Source: Bacteroidales bacterium (GTDB lineage Bacteria; Bacteroidota; Bacteroidia; Bacteroidales; UBA7960). Taken from it: a DNA stretch of 17,681 bases. The DNA is taken from the NCBI GenBank assembly GCA_007130545.1, contig SLSG01000258.1:1-17681 (forward strand), read 5' to 3'. The position numbers and the translations under genes were made by a program. Shown here piece by piece: positions 14,510-17,681 of the stretch. The notes beneath the pieces are model-generated. The model ran no database searches, was not told the DNA's origin, and saw only the letters and a program-made list of their open reading frames with translations. Every line of letters begins with the position of its first letter. Within the stretch, counting starts at the first letter, position 1.

Positions 14510-14968
14510 ATGAAAAAAATCGCGGTTTTCCCTGGTTCTTTTGATCCCATTACCAGGGGGCATGAATCCATAGTGCTCAGGGCCCTGCCCTTGTTCGATA
14601 AAGTCATTGTCGCCATTGGCGTCAATGCGGAGAAAAAGAACTTTTTTCCACTTGAGAAACGTTTAAATGGGGTTCGCAGGGTATTTGAGGAACATCCGTC
14701 CGTGGAGGTCATCACCTATGAGGGGCTGACGGTGGACCTGTGCAGGAAAATGGATATCAGGTATATTCTTAGAGGACTTCGTACCTCGGCCGACTTCGAG
14801 TTTGAAAGGAGTATCGGACAAATGAACAAAAAGATGCTTCCGGAACTTGAAACGGTTTTCCTGCTGGCCACTCCTGAATTAACCCCATTGAACTCTTCGG
14901 TTGTCCGGGACATCATCCGCAACGGAGGGAACGTCTCCGCGTTTGTCCCGGAGAAGTTTGTCTTATAA
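14510..14968 (+). CDS. coaD: Phosphopantetheine adenylyltransferase CoaD
   Basis: 152 residues from the ATG at 14510, which gives MKKIAVFPGSFDPITRGHESIV, the usual family start. Motifs: GSFDPITRGH with the nucleotide-binding histidine H18, RGLRTSADFEFE, and LNSSVVRDI near the C-terminus corresponding to the ISSTxxR signature. It transfers AMP from ATP to 4'-phosphopantetheine, the step before the last in CoA synthesis, in the cytoplasm as a hexamer. Alternative in-frame starts are ATG at 14489 (159 residues) and TTG at 14471 (165 residues); the 14510 start is preferred because conservation begins there and AAGGA precedes it. It follows rsmD by about 60 bases and is convergent with the Nudix gene, with 6 bases between the stop codons. 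Confidence 0.94.
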   Translation: MKKIAVFPGSFDPITRGHESIVLRALPLFDKVIVAIGVNAEKKNFFPLEKRLNGVRRVFEEHPSVEVITYEGLTVDLCRKMDIRYILRGLRTSADFEFERSIGQMNKKMLPELETVFLLATPELTPLNSSVVRDIIRNGGNVSAFVPEKFVL

Positions 14969-14974
14969 GACTAC

Positions 14975-15598
14975 CTATATATATAAATCGATATACAGCC
15001 TGAGCAAGTCAGCGACAGATCTGTAGGATCTGGACAGGAGGGGCTTCAAGTATGCAGGATTGACCCACTCCGCCCGGCTGATGTTTTCAGTCAGTTGCGG
15101 ACTTGGTAACTGCATTTGTCGGGCATGCATATGGAACCATTGGGTTTTTTTTAACATCCATCTTTCGCCCTTGAGCAGGTACACATGAAAACTTACAGGC
15201 AGGGCCCTGCCGATCGAAAGTCCGTCCACCCCGCATTCCTCCGTTACCTCCCGAATGGCTGCCTCCTCAGGCCTTTCCCCCGCATCGATCTTGCCCTTTG
15301 GCAGGTCCCAGAGCCCGTTGCGATAGATCATCAGGATTTCTTTTGTCGGACAGGTCACGAGTCCGCCAGCCGCCTCCACCAGCTCGAACCGGCTGGCAAA
15401 CGCACGGAACAAACGGGCGGGATCACGTCCGACTACTGCGGCATCCCCGGCCCGGGTGTCATCAGCCCATTGGGAAAAGATCTGCCATAGCTCCCCGGCA
15501 CCGGCATCATCTGCCGGGATGAGAGGCAGGTCCCCGGACTCCTCTGCGCCGGAAAGGAAGTGCAGCACCCTGGGTTCGTAATAGATAGAATACTTCAT
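14975..15598 (-). CDS. Nudix hydrolase
   Basis: 207 residues. A complete Nudix box occupies 102-124: G102, E108, R116-E117, E120-E121, G123 in the GX5EX7REUXEEXGU pattern, preceded by LWDLPKGK. Nudix enzymes hydrolyse a nucleoside diphosphate linked to another group, using Mg or Mn bound by the REUXEE glutamates; the substrate cannot be read from the sequence. The first about 75 residues (MKYSIYYEPRVLHFLSG and on) are an extra N-terminal part not found in minimal Nudix proteins. The ATG at 15598 is chosen because a longer frame extending upstream would run into the pyrE leader and coding region and adds no family-like sequence. It is divergent from pyrE, sharing a 105-base gap. Confidence 0.88.
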   Translation of the reverse strand: MKYSIYYEPRVLHFLSGAEESGDLPLIPADDAGAGELWQIFSQWADDTRAGDAAVVGRDPARLFRAFASRFELVEAAGGLVTCPTKEILMIYRNGLWDLPKGKIDAGERPEEAAIREVTEECGVDGLSIGRALPVSFHVYLLKGERWMLKKTQWFHMHARQMQLPSPQLTENISRAEWVNPAYLKPLLSRSYRSVADLLRLYIDLYI

Positions 15599-15642
15599 GG
15601 GTCGGAATTCAATGTGGGGTAAATAGTTGAAAAAAAATCGTG

Positions 15643-15650
15643 TAGCTTTG
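15643..15650 (+). promoter_or_regulatory. Bacteroidota -7 promoter element for pyrE
   Basis: TAGCTTTG exactly matches TAnnTTTG, 53 bases upstream of the pyrE ATG. A TTG at 15627-15629 is only 13 bases upstream, shorter than the usual spacing. The leader that follows (about 15657-15703) is A-rich and shows no hairpin or attenuator. Confidence 0.5.
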
Positions 15651-15703
15651 CAGGGAACAAAGGTCAAAAAACAAGGCGAACATAACACCAGCATACAAGA
15701 CCA

Positions 15704-16348
15704 ATGAGACAAACCACTGCCCGGAAAACGGCCGAAGCCCTTCTGCAAATTAACGCAATTAAATTGAATGCTGCCCGGCCGTTTACCTGGGCCTCCGGCC
15801 TGAGGGCCCCGATCTATTGCGACAACCGGCAGGTGCTTTCTCATCCCGGTGTCCGCCAAATGGTCTCTGACCAACTTGCATACCTGGTGCAAAACAGGTT
15901 CTCAGAGGCATCCGTGGTGGCTGGCGTGGCCACCGGGGCCATCGCACACGGGGTCCTGGTGGCCGCCAAGCTGGAAAAACCCTTTGTTTACGTGCGTTCC
16001 GCCCCAAAGGGGCACGGATTGTCGAACCGCATTGAAGGCAGGCTCCAGGAAGGCGACAAGGTAGTCGTGGTGGAAGACTTGGTTTCAACCGGCAAGAGCA
16101 GCCTGGAAGCCGTTAAAGCCATCCGGGATTCAGGGGGCGTTGTGTTGGGAATGGTATCCATCTTTAGCTATGAACTCCCCGTTGCAGTGGAGGCTTTCCG
16201 GGAAGCGGGCTGCCTGTTGCACAGCCTCTGCGGGTACAGCAGCCTGCTGGGTGCGGCCATGGAGCTGAACCGGATCAATGCATCCGACAATGAAATTCTT
16301 CAGGAATGGAAAAAAGACCCCTTGGCGTGGTCAATGAAATACCAATGA
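15704..16348 (+). CDS. pyrE: Orotate phosphoribosyltransferase PyrE
   Basis: 214 residues, the usual size. The PRPP-binding loop is VVVVEDLVSTGKSS at about 120-133, with the acidic ED pair. The catalytic flexible loop is VRSAPKGHG at 97-105 (K102, H104), and FTWASGLRAPIYCDNR at 27-42 is the N-terminal orotate-side motif. It joins orotate to PRPP to make OMP in pyrimidine synthesis, in the cytoplasm as a dimer. The gene has its own likely promoter upstream and is followed after one base by the SRPBCC gene, so the two form an operon. Confidence 0.96.
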   Translation: MRQTTARKTAEALLQINAIKLNAARPFTWASGLRAPIYCDNRQVLSHPGVRQMVSDQLAYLVQNRFSEASVVAGVATGAIAHGVLVAAKLEKPFVYVRSAPKGHGLSNRIEGRLQEGDKVVVVEDLVSTGKSSLEAVKAIRDSGGVVLGMVSIFSYELPVAVEAFREAGCLLHSLCGYSSLLGAAMELNRINASDNEILQEWKKDPLAWSMKYQ

Positions 16349-16349
16349 T

Positions 16350-16757
16350 ATGGCAACATTTGAAAGTGAAGTGCAGGAGGTGAATGCCTCCTGCGGGGAA
16401 GTGTTCGGCTTTCTGAGTGATTTCCGGAATTTTGAATCGCTGATGCCTGAACAGGTGGTCAAGTGGCAGGCCACGGAAACAAGCTGTTCGTTCAGGATAC
16501 AGGGGGTGTCTGACCTTAGTATGCGGATGGACAGCAAGTCGGCGGACCGGAACATACATATTGTTTCGGAAGGAGACAACCCGGTTGATTTCTCACTGGA
16601 TTTCTTCCTTCAGAAGAAAGGGGAGGAAAGTTGTCAGGTATCTGTGGTGTTCGAAGCCGGACTGAACCCATTTGTGAAGTCTGTGGCTTCCAGGCCGCTG
16701 CAATCACTTGTTGACTTGATGGCCAAAAAGATACAGGAGCGTTATTCAGTCGAATAA
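16350..16757 (+). CDS. SRPBCC (START/polyketide-cyclase-like) domain protein
   Basis: 135 residues, cytoplasmic, no signal or membrane segment. It opens with strand and helix typical of the SRPBCC helix-grip fold: FESEVQEVNASCGEVFGFLSDFRNFESLMPEQV, followed by a series of strands and a long C-terminal helix (VASRPLQSLVDLMAKKIQERYS). Members of this fold bind hydrophobic ligands in a central cavity; the ligand here is unknown. It starts 1 base after the pyrE stop, so it is translated from the same mRNA. Its last 12 bases overlap the end of birA on the other strand. From recall, this small gene recurs beside pyrE in Bacteroidota, which hints at a conserved but undefined housekeeping role. Confidence 0.82.
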   Translation: MATFESEVQEVNASCGEVFGFLSDFRNFESLMPEQVVKWQATETSCSFRIQGVSDLSMRMDSKSADRNIHIVSEGDNPVDFSLDFFLQKKGEESCQVSVVFEAGLNPFVKSVASRPLQSLVDLMAKKIQERYSVE

Positions 16758-17507
16758 AAACCCGACTTCCTTCATGTCAAAACTTTCCTGACTGCCGCCA
16801 TCAAGCTGCAGTACCAGCCGGCCCTCCCGGGTAAGTCCGATGATGGTAGCGTAGAACCTATTCCCCCGGCGGTGGAATGGCCGCCTTTCCCCCAGTCCGA
16901 ATAAAATTTCCAGGTAAGCCTTGTCAATTTTGCCATTCTGTTTGGATGCCAGCATGGCGTACCAGTGATCCAGGGTCTTACAGATCCTGTCGAGGCAAAG
17001 TTGCAGGTCGGCAGTCCTGCCGGTAAGCTGGGCCACGGAGACGGCATTGGGGATTTGCGGATCGAAACGAAGCTGGTTGACATTGATGCCGATTCCCGCA
17101 ATGCTGTGTGCCAGCCTGGAACCTATGATGGCGTTTTCTATCAGGATGCCGGCTATCTTGTCGTTTTCCACGTAAATGTCGTTGGGCCATTTGATCCGTA
17201 CCCTGCGGCCGGGAAGGGTTTGCCGGACGGCTTCAGCCACCGCCAGTGCAATGGACTTGTTCAGGTAGAATTGCTGGTCGGGGGCCAGGAAGGAAGGCTT
17301 CAATATGGCCGAAACACATAGGTTTTTCCCGTTTTCACTCTCCCAGTGGGTATCGCCCTGTCCGCGCCCATGGGTTTGAAACCCTGCTACAACGACAGTT
17401 CCCTCATTAGCCGACCCCTGCTGAAGCATGCGCCAGGCCTCCCGGTTTGTGGAGTCCAGAACCGGAAAATACCGCTTGTCCTTGCCGAAGATCTGCCTGG
17501 AACGCAT
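16746..17507 (-). CDS. birA: Biotin--[acetyl-CoA-carboxylase] ligase, monofunctional
   Basis: 253 residues. The biotin-binding GRGxG loop is GRGQGDTHW at 47-55, and KWPNDIYVENDKIAGILIE at 106-124 carries the conserved WPND and the second lysine (K117). After the catalytic core a C-terminal SH3-like part follows (RRPFHRRGNRFYATIIGLTREGRLVLQ). It activates biotin with ATP and attaches it to the lysine of carboxylase carrier proteins. There is no N-terminal DNA-binding helix-turn-helix, so it cannot act as the E. coli-type biotin repressor. The ATG at 17507 is preferred: a possible longer start at 17615 adds 36 hydrophobic, unrelated residues and would read through promoter sequence. It is divergent from rsfS and overlaps the SRPBCC gene tail to tail by 12 bases. 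Confidence 0.93.
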   Translation of the reverse strand: MRSRQIFGKDKRYFPVLDSTNREAWRMLQQGSANEGTVVVAGFQTHGRGQGDTHWESENGKNLCVSAILKPSFLAPDQQFYLNKSIALAVAEAVRQTLPGRRVRIKWPNDIYVENDKIAGILIENAIIGSRLAHSIAGIGINVNQLRFDPQIPNAVSVAQLTGRTADLQLCLDRICKTLDHWYAMLASKQNGKIDKAYLEILFGLGERRPFHRRGNRFYATIIGLTREGRLVLQLDGGSQESFDMKEVGFLFD

Positions 17508-17516
17508 ATTTTTTCT

Positions 17517-17524
17517 CAAAATTA
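17517..17524 (-). promoter_or_regulatory. Bacteroidota -7 promoter element for birA
   Basis: On the minus strand the bases read TAATTTTG, an exact match to TAnnTTTG. It is only 9 bases before the birA ATG, so the mRNA would have a leader of just a few bases. That short leader supports the ATG at 17507 over any upstream start. No -33 element is clear. Confidence 0.35.
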
Positions 17525-17588
17525 AGAATATTAAATAGATTTGTATCCTTCGCCCCGCCAGCCGAAACATTATGTGGGTAAAAAACGT

Positions 17589-17596
17589 TAATTTTG
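17589..17596 (+). promoter_or_regulatory. Bacteroidota -7 promoter element for rsfS
   Basis: TAATTTTG is an exact match to TAnnTTTG, 22 bases before the ATG at 17619. With the birA element it would make a divergent promoter pair in a 111-base gap. No clear -33 TTG is present. Confidence 0.45.
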
Positions 17597-17618
17597 CAAA
17601 AACAAACCACTGCACCGA

Positions 17619-17681
17619 ATGAGGAAACCCAAAGCGAAAGACCAGACACTGCTTTTGCTTGACGCAATCGTAAAAGGAATA
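17619..17681 (+). CDS. rsfS: Ribosome silencing factor RsfS, N-terminus, partial
   Basis: Only 21 codons before the right edge: MRKPKAKDQTLLLLDAIVKGI. The charged start followed by LLDAIVKGI matches the first helix of RsfS/Iojap proteins, which bind ribosomal protein L14 and block subunit joining in starvation. Position supports the call: by recall, Bacteroidota genomes often have birA divergent from rsfS, with ftsH further downstream. The fragment is short, so the identification rests partly on this context. Confidence 0.65.
   Translation, partial: MRKPKAKDQTLLLLDAIVKGI

Noticed and set aside
14969..15000. TATATATATA tract between coaD and the Nudix gene as a regulatory site
   Set aside because: It is mostly the last codons of the Nudix gene (LYIDLYI), and it lies between two stop codons, not upstream of a gene.
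15599..15892. Longer start for the Nudix gene adding 98 residues
   Set aside because: It would be antisense to the start of pyrE and cover its promoter; the added residues do not resemble the family, which begins at the ATG at 15598.
17508..17615. Longer start for birA adding 36 residues
   Set aside because: The extra residues are unrelated hydrophobic sequence and would read through the shared birA-rsfS promoter gap.
1..17681. CRISPR array, tRNA, rRNA, insertion sequence or prophage
   Set aside because: No regularly spaced repeats, cloverleaf-like sequences, transposase or phage genes, or flanking inverted repeats were found; the few direct repeats are short and local.

Overview
The window looks like chromosomal DNA from a member of the Bacteroidota, probably Bacteroidales or a close relative with moderately high GC. 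Several things point there: a Bacteroidota-type LptD, a DUF3822-like protein beside rsmD, the pyrE / SRPBCC / birA / rsfS gene order, RecR and IlvE sequences typical of the group, almost no Shine-Dalgarno sequences, and several intergenic matches to the Bacteroidota -7 element TAnnTTTG. At least four genes (recR, the MCE gene, lptD, rsmD) appear to start with TTG. I see no phage, transposon, CRISPR, tRNA or rRNA, and no gene-free stretch longer than about 140 bases.

Layout. 1-2858, minus strand: recR, then a large glycosyltransferase with a degenerate sugar-transferase C-terminus, then the first 63 codons of a 2-oxoacid dehydrogenase E2. 3039-4496, plus: a sodium:solute symporter with a structured leader. 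4531-5547, minus: ilvE, facing the symporter across one strong hairpin terminator. 5647-9431, minus: an envelope operon of amidase, MCE lipid-transport protein and PBP4-type DacB. 9558-12338, plus: lptD, divergent from that operon. 12462-14968, plus: a membrane-anchored unknown protein, a DUF3822-like protein, rsmD and coaD. 14975-15598, minus: a Nudix hydrolase. 15704-16757, plus: pyrE and an SRPBCC protein. 16746-17507, minus: birA, overlapping the end of the SRPBCC gene. 17619-17681, plus: the start of rsfS.

How the genes fit together. The central 7 kb concerns the cell envelope: amidase and DacB trim peptidoglycan, the MCE protein probably moves lipid between membranes, and LptD inserts LPS into the outer membrane. 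The flanks are housekeeping: DNA repair (recR), branched-chain amino acids (ilvE), CoA (coaD), pyrimidines (pyrE), biotin attachment (birA), 16S rRNA methylation (rsmD) and ribosome silencing (rsfS).

Most of the window is ordinary core genome. The best candidates for something undescribed are the pair at 12462-13928, which by pattern resembles a membrane-anchored coiled-coil protein plus an actin-fold (PilM-like) partner; the repeat, hairpin and small-ORF leader of the symporter; and the glycosyltransferase fused to a shrunken phosphoglycosyl-transferase-like module. All identifications come from reading the sequence, with no database search.
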